Positions 31,203-39,272 of a DNA stretch of 40,647 nt are shown here, in pieces (within the stretch, counting starts at the first letter, position 1; each line of letters begins with the position of its first letter). This DNA comes from Alphaproteobacteria bacterium. GTDB taxonomy: Bacteria > Pseudomonadota > Alphaproteobacteria > Rhodobacterales > Rhodobacteraceae. The notes beneath the pieces are model-generated. The model searched no databases and was not told the origin of the DNA. It was given only the letters and a program-made list of their open reading frames with translations. The stretch spans positions 1-40,647 of the forward strand of contig JAJRPO010000004.1 in the NCBI GenBank assembly GCA_024280735.1, written 5' to 3'. The position numbers were made by a program, and so were the translations under genes.

Positions 31203-33510
31203 TTACTGCTCCTGCACTGGCGTTGTGGAATGCGCGGGCTGCCCTCAAGGCGCTCGAAAGTGTCACAAGGTCGAAACCTTGGCCTTTCAATATTTGTGAT
31301 CCCGCGCGGCGTTTTAGCATCTCGTGTAAAACCCTTTGCTGCCCCGGTGAGATGCTGCTTGGATCGGCAATCACCTGTTCTGCGACCGCAAATTCTGGCC
31401 GAGGTAACAACTCAATTGACTTGGCAGCTCTTCGCGCTTGAAGGGGTGGCGAAACATCATTTCTAGGGGCGTTGACCGGCTCCACTTGCCGTCCAGAATC
31501 CGCCGCCAGAAATGGCGCGGGTTGCATCGGTGTATGGTCAAGCTGGAAGGGCGTGTTTTGCTCTTCTTTGATGTCGCGAATTTTTTTCTCTGCCAGACGT
31601 AAACGCCCTTTAGTGCGCTTGTCCTCCGCTGCTTTTTGGGCAGTTCTCGGGATGTAATCGACCTTGTTACCGTAGTAATCCGCGACACAGATCAACCTTC
31701 CCGGCTGGCCTGCGGCGCGGTCAATCTCGCGCACCCAAACAAAACGCGCGTTATTGTCGTCATAGCCAACCAGCACTTTCTTGCCGTGATAGGCTTCCAA
31801 ATCGTTATGGAAAAAACTGTTTGTATTCCATTCAACCAAGCCCCTGCGCGCCACCCGCTCGACATATGGGCGAAACAAATCATCCTGAATGTCAGCCTCA
31901 ACCGGTACAGGCTCAAAGCCATCGGCCACATGCGCCGCCCATGCATCATTTGGTGACATATGCCGAATGCGGCCCGTTTCGGGATCTTCAAATTTTGGCA
32001 ATCCGCTATGGGGCGTTGAATTATAGTCCACAACTGTCTGATTGCACATTTCTCGGAATTCATCCCAAGTTGGCAAAAGACGGGAAAATCCGAACTCTTT
32101 CAGGTCAGCGCGTGTTTTCTTATGGGCCTTTTCCGAGGCCTCTTTGTCCATATCTTTGCCCAAATAGGTTGGCAAAGTTTGCGCCAAAGGATTCCATGCC
32201 GTGCGGTTGAACCGCTCAATGATCCCCTTTGCCTGTGAATTGCGCGGCAATGCGTGGTACTTGGTTATCGACAATCGCCCCATCAAACCGTTGATGTCGC
32301 CGTCCATAATCTTGTTTTTGTAACCAGCACCCCGGTCCGTATAGAAAACCGCCGGAATACCATATTCCACACAGGCATTTCGCAAGGCCTCGGTCACCGC
32401 AACGGCATTCTCTTTTCTGGAAATCGCAATCCCGACACAGCGCCGCGTTGCAACATCAAGAATAGACGTAATTTCCGGTTTCACCGGACGGCTGGTTTTC
32501 CAATCCGCTATTTCCGCATCAAAAGTTTTGCCATCCGCCGTATAAATCGTTGTCGGCAATAGATTGTCTGTTGTCCGCTGAACATAGGCCAACCGCGAGC
32601 GTATCGTCAGCAATCCTTCACGCCCGACATTCTTCTCGATGTTGTTCAATTTGGTCCGAAGCGTGTATTCAACTTGGTTGAGAGACAGGGCCATGGCGGG
32701 ATCCGTCACCGTCTCCATGTACTTCTTCAACGCCGCTGCGATGCTGGGCTTTTGCGGCTTGGCGTAAAATGTCAGAAAATCTGAAAAACCTTTTGGCAGC
32801 GGCTGGTCCACCATAGTGGGCGTGGGCGCAAGCCCACCAATGCCGCCCTCTACGCGGCCCTTATACCAATTGTAAACCGTGCTGCGGCTGATCTTTGCCA
32901 CGCCCCGTGGCCGGTCATTGGCCAGCAACAGCAACTCTGGCGTCAACCCGAAACCAGCATCTGAAACCAATGCCGGCGCGGCCTGCAAAAGGGTCATTTC
33001 TGCCTGTGACAAGGCTGCACCTGCATCCCGCGCAGCCTCGGCATTCTCCCGATGTATGAAATGTTTTTGTGCTTGAACAAAGGCGTTGATCGCCTTGCTG
33101 CGCGTCATACCCCGTTCCATCTGGTAACGGTCAATCGCCAGCAAAACGGTGGACCGCGCTTCCATGGCCATTCGTTGCCGCGCATTCAAAGACAGGGTGC
33201 TGCGCAGCACCATCTTGTTTTTATCGTCTTCACGACGGGCATTCTGGGCTGCAAGTTCGCTGGCTTGGCGCTCTGCCAGAAAAATGGCCCCGTGGATCAG
33301 TTCCGGTAAAATGGACGTGTGATATTCCATGCCACCGCCACCATCGCGACCCGAACGCTTTCGCGCCACGTTGGCGGGCAGCTTATCCCAACCCTCCCTT
33401 TTAGCGAAGGCTTGCCAGCCGCTGGTCGACTTAGGAAAACACGTAAACCCGCGTTTCCTGTTTATCTTCGCCAACTCTCTGGCATTAAAAAACACCTGCA
33501 GGGCCTTCAT
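31192..33510 (-). CDS. MuA-like DDE transposase
   Basis: 772 residues. The N-terminus (about 18-50, RKRGFTCFPKSTSGWQAFAKREGW) is the Mu-type winged-helix end/enhancer-binding domain. A second HTH lies near 203-220 (VAKISRSTVYNWYKGR). The catalytic core has Asp326 (YTADGKTFDAEI), Asp392 (FYTDRGAGYKN) and Glu432 (NSQAKGIIERFNR); the first spacing is close to that of MuA. A Mu-C beta-barrel follows (about 560-640), then a basic C-terminal arm that in MuA contacts MuB. It catalyses strand cleavage and transfer during integration and replicative transposition. Confidence 0.95.
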   Translation of the reverse strand: MKALQVFFNARELAKINRKRGFTCFPKSTSGWQAFAKREGWDKLPANVARKRSGRDGGGGMEYHTSILPELIHGAIFLAERQASELAAQNARREDDKNKMVLRSTLSLNARQRMAMEARSTVLLAIDRYQMERGMTRSKAINAFVQAQKHFIHRENAEAARDAGAALSQAEMTLLQAAPALVSDAGFGLTPELLLLANDRPRGVAKISRSTVYNWYKGRVEGGIGGLAPTPTMVDQPLPKGFSDFLTFYAKPQKPSIAAALKKYMETVTDPAMALSLNQVEYTLRTKLNNIEKNVGREGLLTIRSRLAYVQRTTDNLLPTTIYTADGKTFDAEIADWKTSRPVKPEITSILDVATRRCVGIAISRKENAVAVTEALRNACVEYGIPAVFYTDRGAGYKNKIMDGDINGLMGRLSITKYHALPRNSQAKGIIERFNRTAWNPLAQTLPTYLGKDMDKEASEKAHKKTRADLKEFGFSRLLPTWDEFREMCNQTVVDYNSTPHSGLPKFEDPETGRIRHMSPNDAWAAHVADGFEPVPVEADIQDDLFRPYVERVARRGLVEWNTNSFFHNDLEAYHGKKVLVGYDDNNARFVWVREIDRAAGQPGRLICVADYYGNKVDYIPRTAQKAAEDKRTKGRLRLAEKKIRDIKEEQNTPFQLDHTPMQPAPFLAADSGRQVEPVNAPRNDVSPPLQARRAAKSIELLPRPEFAVAEQVIADPSSISPGQQRVLHEMLKRRAGSQILKGQGFDLVTLSSALRAARAFHNASAGAVNEA

Positions 33511-33511
33511 A

Positions 33512-34432
33512 TCAGATACGCCCCCGCCGCTTCAAATTCTCGATAATGCGATCTTCATTTTCACCGACAAGGCGGTCAAAGTTATCATCCGACAGGGCCG
33601 CAATTGATTTTGCCAACACGGCAAATTTACGCTCTACATCACTGACAGGGTGACCTTTCTGCAAATAGTCCAATGCGCCTTGCACACTGGTTGCGGGAGC
33701 ATCCGTTGCTGCCAGTATTAAATCCAGAACCTTCATCTGCATCGGCGCGCTCTGCTCGGACAACAACTTCAACTCCGATTGCTTGCGGGCAATAAGGCTG
33801 CCAGCCAAACGCAATCGGCTGGAACGTGTCAGGTCAGACCAAATTTTAACGGCAAGCCGGATTGAGCGCTCTCCCAACCCGATCGCGTCGGCGGTGGCCT
33901 TGGCAAAGCCAAATATTTGAAGTTCGTCTCTATCTTGGTTGGCAGAACGAAAAGTTTGCGGTTTGCCAGCTTCTGAGGCAAGTGGCAAACTTTTCCACTT
34001 GGCTCCCTTGTTCTGATTGCCATGGTCGCCACCATGCTTGGCCTCTGGATACAGGCGTTCATAAACCCGCTTCAACTCATACAAATGATGGCACCGATCC
34101 AGCGCAATCAACTCATTGCGCCCAAGGTTCTCCATCACCTCTTCCAGTCGCGCCTCGTCATCGCTCACCGCGCCGCTTAATTGTGCGGGTATCTCGTCTA
34201 TTCCCAGTAATCTGAAGGCTTCCAACCGGTGCAAACCCGTCACCAACCGAAAATGACCGTCGGTAATTCGCAGCGTAATCGGGTTGGTCAGCCCCTGTGC
34301 CCGAATTAATCCGGCCAACGCCTCGGCCCAATCGGCATCCAGATCACGCGCCCGATCTTCGGGCACGGTGATTTGGCTTAACGGCACCTCAAACAGGAGG
34401 CCCGGTTCGGCTTTTTCAATAGGGGAATTCAT
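33512..34432 (-). CDS. ParB/Srx-fold protein, early operon
   Basis: 306 residues. ParB-family boxes are clear: 'VPLSQITVPEDRARD' (16-30), TGLHRLEAFRLLG (65-77) and ENLGRNEL (101-108). A central helical domain (170-215) could be the HTH. ParB-fold proteins bind CTP and slide on DNA from specific sites, or act as nucleases. It lies between the Ner-position gene and the transposase, spaced 2 bp and 1 bp, so it is co-expressed with transposition genes. Mu itself has no such protein; similar genes occur in some B3/RcapMu-like phages. Confidence 0.88.
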   Translation of the reverse strand: MNSPIEKAEPGLLFEVPLSQITVPEDRARDLDADWAEALAGLIRAQGLTNPITLRITDGHFRLVTGLHRLEAFRLLGIDEIPAQLSGAVSDDEARLEEVMENLGRNELIALDRCHHLYELKRVYERLYPEAKHGGDHGNQNKGAKWKSLPLASEAGKPQTFRSANQDRDELQIFGFAKATADAIGLGERSIRLAVKIWSDLTRSSRLRLAGSLIARKQSELKLLSEQSAPMQMKVLDLILAATDAPATSVQGALDYLQKGHPVSDVERKFAVLAKSIAALSDDNFDRLVGENEDRIIENLKRRGRI

Positions 34433-34434
34433 AC

Positions 34435-34710
34435 TTACGCGGCCCCCTGCAAACGATCCGCCTCGGCCTGTACTCGCCGCGTATACGCCAATGTCACCAC
34501 ATCGCGCCCCGCCGCATCAATAATGCGGGTCAACAATTTCTTGCCTTTATCACCGCCCGATTGCCCGTATGTGGCGTGTCGCGCCGTGCTGGGGTTCACA
34601 TTGTTCTCATTGCACCATGCCTCGAACTTCAACCCATTGGTGCGAAACGCCCCCACGATCACCTCGTGCAACAGTGTTCCGGTCTGGAACTTTTCATTCT
34701 GGTCTGCCAT
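34435..34710 (-). CDS. small early regulator in the Ner position
   Basis: 91 residues from the ATG at 34710, set by GGAGG 6 nt upstream; a longer frame exists. It is the first gene of the early operon, divergent from the repressor, where Mu has ner. Residues 28-50 (KFEAWCNENNVNPSTARHAT) could form a helix-turn-helix. The rest is basic and helical. No clear similarity to Mu Ner is seen, so the name reflects position only. Confidence 0.6.
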   Translation of the reverse strand: MADQNEKFQTGTLLHEVIVGAFRTNGLKFEAWCNENNVNPSTARHATYGQSGGDKGKKLLTRIIDAAGRDVVTLAYTRRVQAEADRLQGAA

Positions 34711-34817
34711 AATTTCCTCCGTGGGCCACCTTGCGTGGCGACCTTGCAAGCACTAATCTAGTTATATTGGCTAAATATACAAGCAATATTATTAGATCAT
34801 GTAGGAAATATTACTAA
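34711..34817. promoter_or_regulatory. divergent early/repressor control region
   Basis: A 107-bp gap between the divergent repressor and Ner-position genes, AT-rich near the repressor and thus likely to hold both promoters and the operators. AGGAAATATTACTAAA at 34803-34818 spans the repressor ribosome site and is repeated exactly at 34961-34976 inside the gene. A near copy (AATATTATTAGA) lies at 34785, and TATATT...AATATA (34765-34780) is an imperfect dyad. No promoter boxes are assigned with confidence. Confidence 0.65.
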
Positions 34818-35477
34818 ATGCCTGAAATTGGTGAAAAAATACGCGCTATCCGAGAGCAAAAAGGCCTATCAAGACGGGCTTTTGGTGACCTTTTGGGTAC
34901 TTCAGAGGCCAAAATTCAAGCTGTTGAAATTGGAAAGCAGCGCGTGGATCATGTGCTTTTAGGAAATATTACTAAAAACTTAGGATTGGATGCTAACTGG
35001 TTATTGTCAGAAACAACCACAATCACACCGCCAATTAGTGACAATAGTCACCAAAACGGAAACTTTATTCAGATCAAAAGATACGATATTACCGCCTCGG
35101 CGGGGCATGGCGCGGTTGCAGACAAAGAAAATGAAACAGGTTCTTACGCTTTCAACCAACTCTGGCTAAACCGACGCGGGTTAAAGTCTAACAACCTTTC
35201 GGTGATCTCGGTTGTGGGCGACAGTATGACGCCCGAACTGTCAGAGGGCGACCTTGTGCTGATTGATCACGCACAGGCCGAGGTCGTGGATGGCCGCACC
35301 TTCGTTGTGCGCTTTGGCGACAGCCTGTTCGTAAAGCACCTACAAATGTTGCCAATGAATCAATTGCAAATGATCAGCGCCAACAAAGACTATCCGCCAA
35401 TCCGCCTAAACATGCAGACCGACGCCGCCAGCTTCAAAGTCATTGGCCGGGTTGTGGCCTCTATGCATGAATGGTAA
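34818..35477 (+). CDS. S24/LexA-type phage repressor
   Basis: 219 residues. Residues 5-60 form an XRE-type HTH (IGEKIRAIREQKGLSRRAFG, 'SEAKIQAVEIGKQRV'). The C-terminal half is an S24 peptidase: candidate cleavage Ala95-Gly96 (ITASAGHG), nucleophile Ser136 (VVGDSMTPE) and Lys173 (FVKHLQ). It keeps the prophage silent and self-cleaves under RecA control after DNA damage. Unlike Mu's c repressor, it is therefore probably SOS-inducible. It is divergent from the early operon. GGA precedes the ATG in the leader repeat. Confidence 0.93.
   Translation: MPEIGEKIRAIREQKGLSRRAFGDLLGTSEAKIQAVEIGKQRVDHVLLGNITKNLGLDANWLLSETTTITPPISDNSHQNGNFIQIKRYDITASAGHGAVADKENETGSYAFNQLWLNRRGLKSNNLSVISVVGDSMTPELSEGDLVLIDHAQAEVVDGRTFVVRFGDSLFVKHLQMLPMNQLQMISANKDYPPIRLNMQTDAASFKVIGRVVASMHEW
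34961..34976 (+). repeat. second copy of the 16-bp operator-like repeat, inside the repressor gene
   Basis: AGGAAATATTACTAAA here is identical to 34803-34818 in the repressor leader, 158 bp away and in the same orientation. In this copy it encodes LGNITKN. An exact 16-bp repeat around a repressor start suggests autoregulatory binding, although chance within AT-rich DNA is not excluded. Confidence 0.5.
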
Positions 35478-35479
35478 AA

Positions 35480-35533
35480 GCGTTAGATGGCTCTGACGCT
35501 TGGCCCAAATCTAACGCGAAAAGCTACTTTTTT
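35480..35533 (+). terminator. putative terminator of the repressor gene
   Basis: GCGTTAGAT (35480-35488) pairs perfectly with ATCTAACGC (35509-35517) over a 20-nt loop, directly after the stop. A six-T run follows at 35528-35533, about 10 nt from the stem. The long loop and distance make it a moderate candidate. Confidence 0.45.
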
Positions 35534-35766
35534 CCATTGCGTACCTCGCGGCGAAAAAACTACCTTTTGGACTGCTGTTTTTATGTTTAAATACAATTGA
35601 TTGCGTGAGTTTGTCGACAAACCACAAAGATTCACTAAAAGTGGGAACCTTAAGCGTTTCAAAAAACTGCCGATTTCTCTCTATTGCCCGGCTCTGCTGT
35701 CAGATTTGACAGCCCTCAAGCGCTTGCCGATACGCTAACCTGCTAAATCCAAACACTTTCCCACAA

Positions 35767-35838
35767 ATGCACCACCCTGCGCATCCATGCGCCACTTATG
35801 CTACCAAAACGGAACTTTATGCGCCACTAATGCGCCAC
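35767..35838. repeat. helically phased array of five ATGCGCCAC-like sites
   Basis: Units start at 35767 (ATGCACCAC), 35787 (ATGCGCCAC), 35798 (ATGCTACCA), 35819 (ATGCGCCAC) and 35830 (ATGCGCCAC). Three are identical. Spacings of 20, 11, 21 and 11 bp are one or two helical turns, which puts all sites on one face of the DNA. Located in the non-coding left-end zone of the prophage. Confidence 0.65.
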
Positions 35839-35920
35839 CTTCCCCCAGTTTTCATACTGTTTGTCCAAAAGGCAAGGCCAATTTTTCGCGGCTATTCTGT
35901 CTATTAATCGTTTATTTTCA

Positions 35921-36050
35921 ATGTGTAGCCCGAAACACCAACAATCTCCCCACTGTCCAGAAGCGGTCACCCCCCTACATATAGGGGGCAAAAACAGCTC
36001 TGCTGCAAATATTCTTGTCATTCACTGCAAATATTCGTGTCGAGCTACAC
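35921..36050. repeat. imperfect inverted repeat flanking the prophage end zone
   Basis: GTGTAGCCCGAAACAC-type sequence at 35921-35937 is an imperfect inverse of GTGTCGAGCTACAC at 36036-36050. Between them lies a hairpin CCCCCTA-CATA-TAGGGGG (35972-35989). The pair may be transposase half-sites or a small palindromic element. Confidence 0.4.
36003..36049. repeat. candidate phage left end: two tandem 22-bp transposase sites and TG/CA terminus
   Basis: CTGCAAATATTC begins at 36003 and again at 36025. The copies are matched over 16 of the first 17 bases at a 22-bp period, the size of MuA sites. Read on the minus strand, the outer copy is preceded by TGTAGCTCGACACG, so a Mu-type 5'-TG end would fall at 36049, 62 bp from tRNA-Lys. 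The remainder of the 634-bp gap 35478-36111 holds no gene that I can see. Confidence 0.5.
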
Positions 36051-36111
36051 CCCCACAAGAAGTAAATCCGTCGGGAAAAGGTTGAGATTTCCGCTAAGCT
36101 ATTGAAAACAG

Positions 36112-36187
36112 TGGTGAGCCCTGATGGATTCGAACCATCGACCTACTGATTAAAAGTCAGTTGCTCTACCAACTGAGCTAAGGGCCC
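36112..36187 (-). tRNA. tRNA-Lys (anticodon UUU)
   Basis: The reverse strand reads GGGCCCTTAGCTCAGTTGGT and folds as a cloverleaf. The anticodon stem CTGA/TCAG carries the loop CTTTTAA (anticodon TTT). GGTTCGAATCC forms the T arm. The acceptor GGGCCCT pairs with AGGGCTC (one G-U), then discriminator A and an encoded CCA. 76 nt. Host gene next to the prophage end; DDE-type integration does not need it as an attachment site. Confidence 0.95.
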
Positions 36188-36395
36188 ACACTTGTTTGGG
36201 CGTATTAGGCTGCGTCGCACGGAGGGTCAAGAACAAAACTGGAGCGTTTCGGTTTTTGTTTGAAATAAAAAATATTGCACGTCTGATCTATGCGTTATCG
36301 AAAGACCGGGAGCCGCGTATCAGCGTAGAGTCGAAACGCTTTAACAAAAAGTTGTGGGTCTGGAATGATTGTTGCGACTCAGGTATAGCGACCCA

Positions 36396-37238
36396 ATGAA
36401 TACAACGATCAGACATAAAGACGGCATGCCGTTTCTCAAGATGCACGGGCTTGGCAACGACTTCGTTATCATCGATGCACGCGCCAGCGATGATCCGGTG
36501 ACAGGGGAAATGGCGCGCCTGATCGGGCATCGGTTTTTTGGCGTTGGTTTTGATCAACTGGCGGTTCTAACGGCGTCGGACGCAGCTGATGTGGATGTGG
36601 CTTTCTGGAATTCCGATGGGTCCACTGCTGGGGCTTGTGGCAATGCCAGCCGGTGCGTCGGGCGGTTGATACTGGAGGAAACGCTGGGGGCCTCGATGAC
36701 CCTGCGCACTGCGCGCGGCGTGTTGCAAGTGAAGCGCGCGGCGGGTGGCTTGTTCAGCGTGAATATGGGGCAGCCGCAGCTTGATTGGCAAGACGTTCCT
36801 TTGGCGCGTGATGTGAATATGGTGACCCTGCCGCTGGACGGTGCGCCGGGCGCTGCCGGTATGGGCAATCCGCATTGTGTGTTTGTGGTAGAGGACGCCG
36901 AAGCTGTCGATCTGGCCACCCTAGGCCCGCGGTTTGAGTTTGACCCGTTGTTTCCAGAACGCACAAATGTCGAGTTTATTCAAATCCTTGACCGCCAAAC
37001 CATCCGCATGCGGGTGTGGGAGCGGGGCAGTATTATTACTCTGGCCTGTGGTTCTGGTGCTTGCGCGGCTACGGTGGTGGCGCATCGTAAAGGGCTGACG
37101 GATCGCAAGGTGGAGGTGCGTCTCGATGGTGGCAACCTGACGATTGACTGGCGCGACGACGGTGTTTGGATGACGGGTCCCGCCATGCATGTATTTTCCG
37201 GCACGTTGACGGCTGAATTTCTGGACCAGATCAAATGA
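36396..37238 (+). CDS. dapF: diaminopimelate epimerase
   Basis: 280 residues from the ATG at 36396; an internal ATG at 36426 (MPFLKMHG) is an alternative. It interconverts LL- and meso-diaminopimelate in lysine and peptidoglycan synthesis. The family motifs 'FLKMHGLGNDFVIIDA', ACGNASRCVGR and ACGSGACAATV are present and supply the two catalytic cysteines. The usual NADGS appears as NSDGS. Its stop overlaps mtaB (ATGA). Upstream, 208 bp to the tRNA hold only a presumed promoter. Confidence 0.95.
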   Translation: MNTTIRHKDGMPFLKMHGLGNDFVIIDARASDDPVTGEMARLIGHRFFGVGFDQLAVLTASDAADVDVAFWNSDGSTAGACGNASRCVGRLILEETLGASMTLRTARGVLQVKRAAGGLFSVNMGQPQLDWQDVPLARDVNMVTLPLDGAPGAAGMGNPHCVFVVEDAEAVDLATLGPRFEFDPLFPERTNVEFIQILDRQTIRMRVWERGSIITLACGSGACAATVVAHRKGLTDRKVEVRLDGGNLTIDWRDDGVWMTGPAMHVFSGTLTAEFLDQIK

Positions 37239-38500
37239 AAAACCCACCGATTTTTGCCAATATGGGCTGCCGCCTGAATGCCTATGAATCCGAGGCGATG
37301 AAGGAGTTGAGCGCCAGTGCCGGCCTGCAAAATGCTGTGGTGGTGAATACCTGCGCGGTGACCGGCGAGGCCGTGCGCTCGTCCAAGCAACAAATCCGCC
37401 GGTTGCGGCGTGAAAACCCGGATGCGCAAATTATTGTTACGGGCTGCGCCGCGCAAACCGAACCGCAAACCTTCGCCGATATGGGCGAGGTTGATCTGGT
37501 AATCGGCAATACCGAAAAGATGCGGCCAGAGACTTGGCGCAACCTTGTCAAAGGGCCGGATTTTCTGGGCGCAACCGAGAAAATACTGGTCGATGACATC
37601 ATGTCCGTGCGGGAAACCGCATCGCATTTGATCGATGGTTTTGGCACCCGTAGCCGCGCCTATGTGCAGGTGCAAAATGGCTGCGATCACCGCTGTACTT
37701 TCTGTATTATCCCCTTTGGACGCGGCAATTCACGCTCGGTTGCGGCGGGGGTGGTGGTGGACCAGATCAAGCGACTGGTTGGCAAGGGTTTCAACGAGGT
37801 GGTTCTGACCGGCGTTGACATTACCAGCTGGGGGGCCGATCTGCCGAGTGAGCCAAAACTAGGCGATCTGGTGCAGCGTATTCTGCGGCTGGTGCCGGAC
37901 TTGCCGCGCCTGCGGATTTCCTCGATTGACTCGGTCGAGGCTGACCCTGCGTTGATTGATGCTATTGCCAGCGAGCGGCGTCTAATGCCGCATCTACATT
38001 TATCCCTGCAAGCGGGCGATAATATGATCCTGAAGCGCATGAAACGCCGCCATTCCCGCGAAGACGCCATTGCCTTTTGCAATGACATGCGCAGCGCGCG
38101 CCCCGATATTATTTATGGTGCGGATATAATCGCGGGCTTTCCAACGGAAACTGAGGAGATGTTTCAAAATTCCCTGCGACTGGTGGAGGAATGCGATCTA
38201 ACTTGGCTGCACGTCTTCCCGTTTTCCCCGCGGATCGGCACGCCTGCCGCGCGCATCCCGCAACTTGATCGCGCTGTAATAAAAGAGCGCGCCGCGCGAT
38301 TGCGGGCGGCGGGTGCCGTTCGGGTGCAGGTTCATCTGGCTGCACAGGTTGGCAAGACGCATCAGGTGTTGATGGAAAACCCAACAATGGGCCGCACCGA
38401 AGGTTTTACCGAGGTGCGTTTTGGACAAGATCAGCTAGTGGGGCAGATTGTATCAACAGGTATTTGTGGCGTAAAAGATCAGCAGCTCCTCGCCCGGTGA
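37235..38500 (+). CDS. mtaB: tRNA t6A37 methylthiotransferase MtaB
   Basis: 421 residues, the normal length. This radical-SAM enzyme adds a methylthio group to t6A37 in tRNAs that read ANN codons. The N-terminal MTTase domain has NMGCRLN, VNTCAVT and TGCAAQ cysteines. The radical-SAM cluster is CDHRCTFCIIPFGRG, followed by EVVLTGVDI and a C-terminal TRAM-like segment. dapF-mtaB linkage is common in Rhodobacterales. Confidence 0.95.
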   Translation: MKNPPIFANMGCRLNAYESEAMKELSASAGLQNAVVVNTCAVTGEAVRSSKQQIRRLRRENPDAQIIVTGCAAQTEPQTFADMGEVDLVIGNTEKMRPETWRNLVKGPDFLGATEKILVDDIMSVRETASHLIDGFGTRSRAYVQVQNGCDHRCTFCIIPFGRGNSRSVAAGVVVDQIKRLVGKGFNEVVLTGVDITSWGADLPSEPKLGDLVQRILRLVPDLPRLRISSIDSVEADPALIDAIASERRLMPHLHLSLQAGDNMILKRMKRRHSREDAIAFCNDMRSARPDIIYGADIIAGFPTETEEMFQNSLRLVEECDLTWLHVFPFSPRIGTPAARIPQLDRAVIKERAARLRAAGAVRVQVHLAAQVGKTHQVLMENPTMGRTEGFTEVRFGQDQLVGQIVSTGICGVKDQQLLAR

Positions 38501-38513
38501 AAACATTCCCACA

Positions 38514-38554
38514 GGCCGCGCGTCTATCCCACCGAGCGTAAGCGAGGCGCGGCC
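38514..38554 (+). terminator. possible transcript end after mtaB
   Basis: GGCCGCGC (38514-38521) pairs with GCGCGGCC (38547-38554) over a 25-nt loop, 13 bp after the mtaB stop. No T-tract follows, so this is a weak candidate. From here to 38803 I see no gene; one more inverted repeat, GTTTCTGG/CCAGAAAC, lies at about 38750-38785. Confidence 0.3.
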
Positions 38555-38803
38555 CAACAAATCTAGGGATTGGAACAATCACGCCGATTTGGCGGGAGGA
38601 CGCCTTGAGCCGGAATCACCTAGCGCCCCGTACAAGCATGTCGCTTGGCAGGGGCAGGTTATTTCCACAAAGGAAAGACATAGGCCTATAGCTGGTTCGT
38701 GCCGCTCTGGTTTCACGCCCGCATCTGGGTAGATCTTGATCTTTTAGGCGTTTCTGGTCGAATGTCGCTCGATAATTCCAGAAACCTTGAACAACTTATT
38801 TGA

Positions 38804-39079
38804 CGTCGGGGCCGTTATAGAAGCAAGTGCGCTAACACCCCGCAACCCCAGCGTGCGCTAACCCGCTACGCAGTTGAGGCCCGCAAGGTTGGCAGTCCTG
38901 CCGGATTGCAGGATGATGCGCCGGGGCCAATTGATGTGTTGCAGGCCATCGACGAATCGCGCTGGCTCAAAGGTATCATTGAAACGGCGGATGATCCGGC
39001 AGCCAGCCTGCGCAACATGTTGGAGTGGAACAAGGGGTCCGCCTATCGCGGCGACAGTGCGGCAGCAACATTGTCGTAA
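38804..39079 (+). pseudogene. 3' remnant of an unidentified gene
   Basis: A frame without a start codon reads convincingly from about 38852 to a TAA at 39077-39079: 'RALTRYAVEARKVGS...', 'IDVLQAIDESRWLKGIIETA', 'LRNMLEWNKGSAYRGDSAAA'. The neighbouring frame just upstream (EASALTPRNPSVR) also looks coding-like, which suggests an indel near 38850. It probably represents the tail of a host gene whose 5' part was lost among IS insertions. I do not recognise the family. Confidence 0.35.
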
Positions 39080-39272
39080 GCGGTCAAGCGGGTAAACCAC
39101 CATTTGTCCAGATTATTACGGATCGTAGGTGTCAAACGTCCGCTGGTGAAAACACTATTTCAGCTGAAGTGGCGACAACGGTTATAGGTGTCTGACGTCA
39201 GCACTCGTGAGATAGATTTAGGGTTTAGCCAAAGGAGGATTTCTGATCCATCGTAACCTTCAAGGAGTGAAG

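Larger units (their letters stand above)
1..36049. mobile_element. Mu-like siphovirus prophage, incomplete at left window edge
   Basis: A transposable-phage gene order is seen: repressor, Ner-position regulator, MuA-type DDE transposase, MuB-type ATPase, gp16-like protein, Mor-like activator, lysis genes, terminase, DUF935 portal, Mu F and G homologues, protease, capsid, gp36/gp37-like connectors, then a lambda-like tail. Almost every gene is on the minus strand and many overlap by ATGA. The phage left end is placed at about 36049 because the minus strand there starts TGTAGC and is followed by two tandem 22-bp repeats, as expected for transposase sites. The opposite end is outside the window. 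The right boundary is inferred; the prophage itself is certain. Confidence 0.95.

Noticed and set aside
35478..36111. CRISPR array
   Set aside because: Repeats here are 9-22 bp, few and without unique spacers of even size. No CRISPR array or cas gene is seen in the window.
36112..36187. tRNA-Lys as the phage attachment site
   Set aside because: The phage encodes a DDE transposase and no tyrosine integrase, and the tRNA is intact. Proximity is probably chance or a mild target preference.
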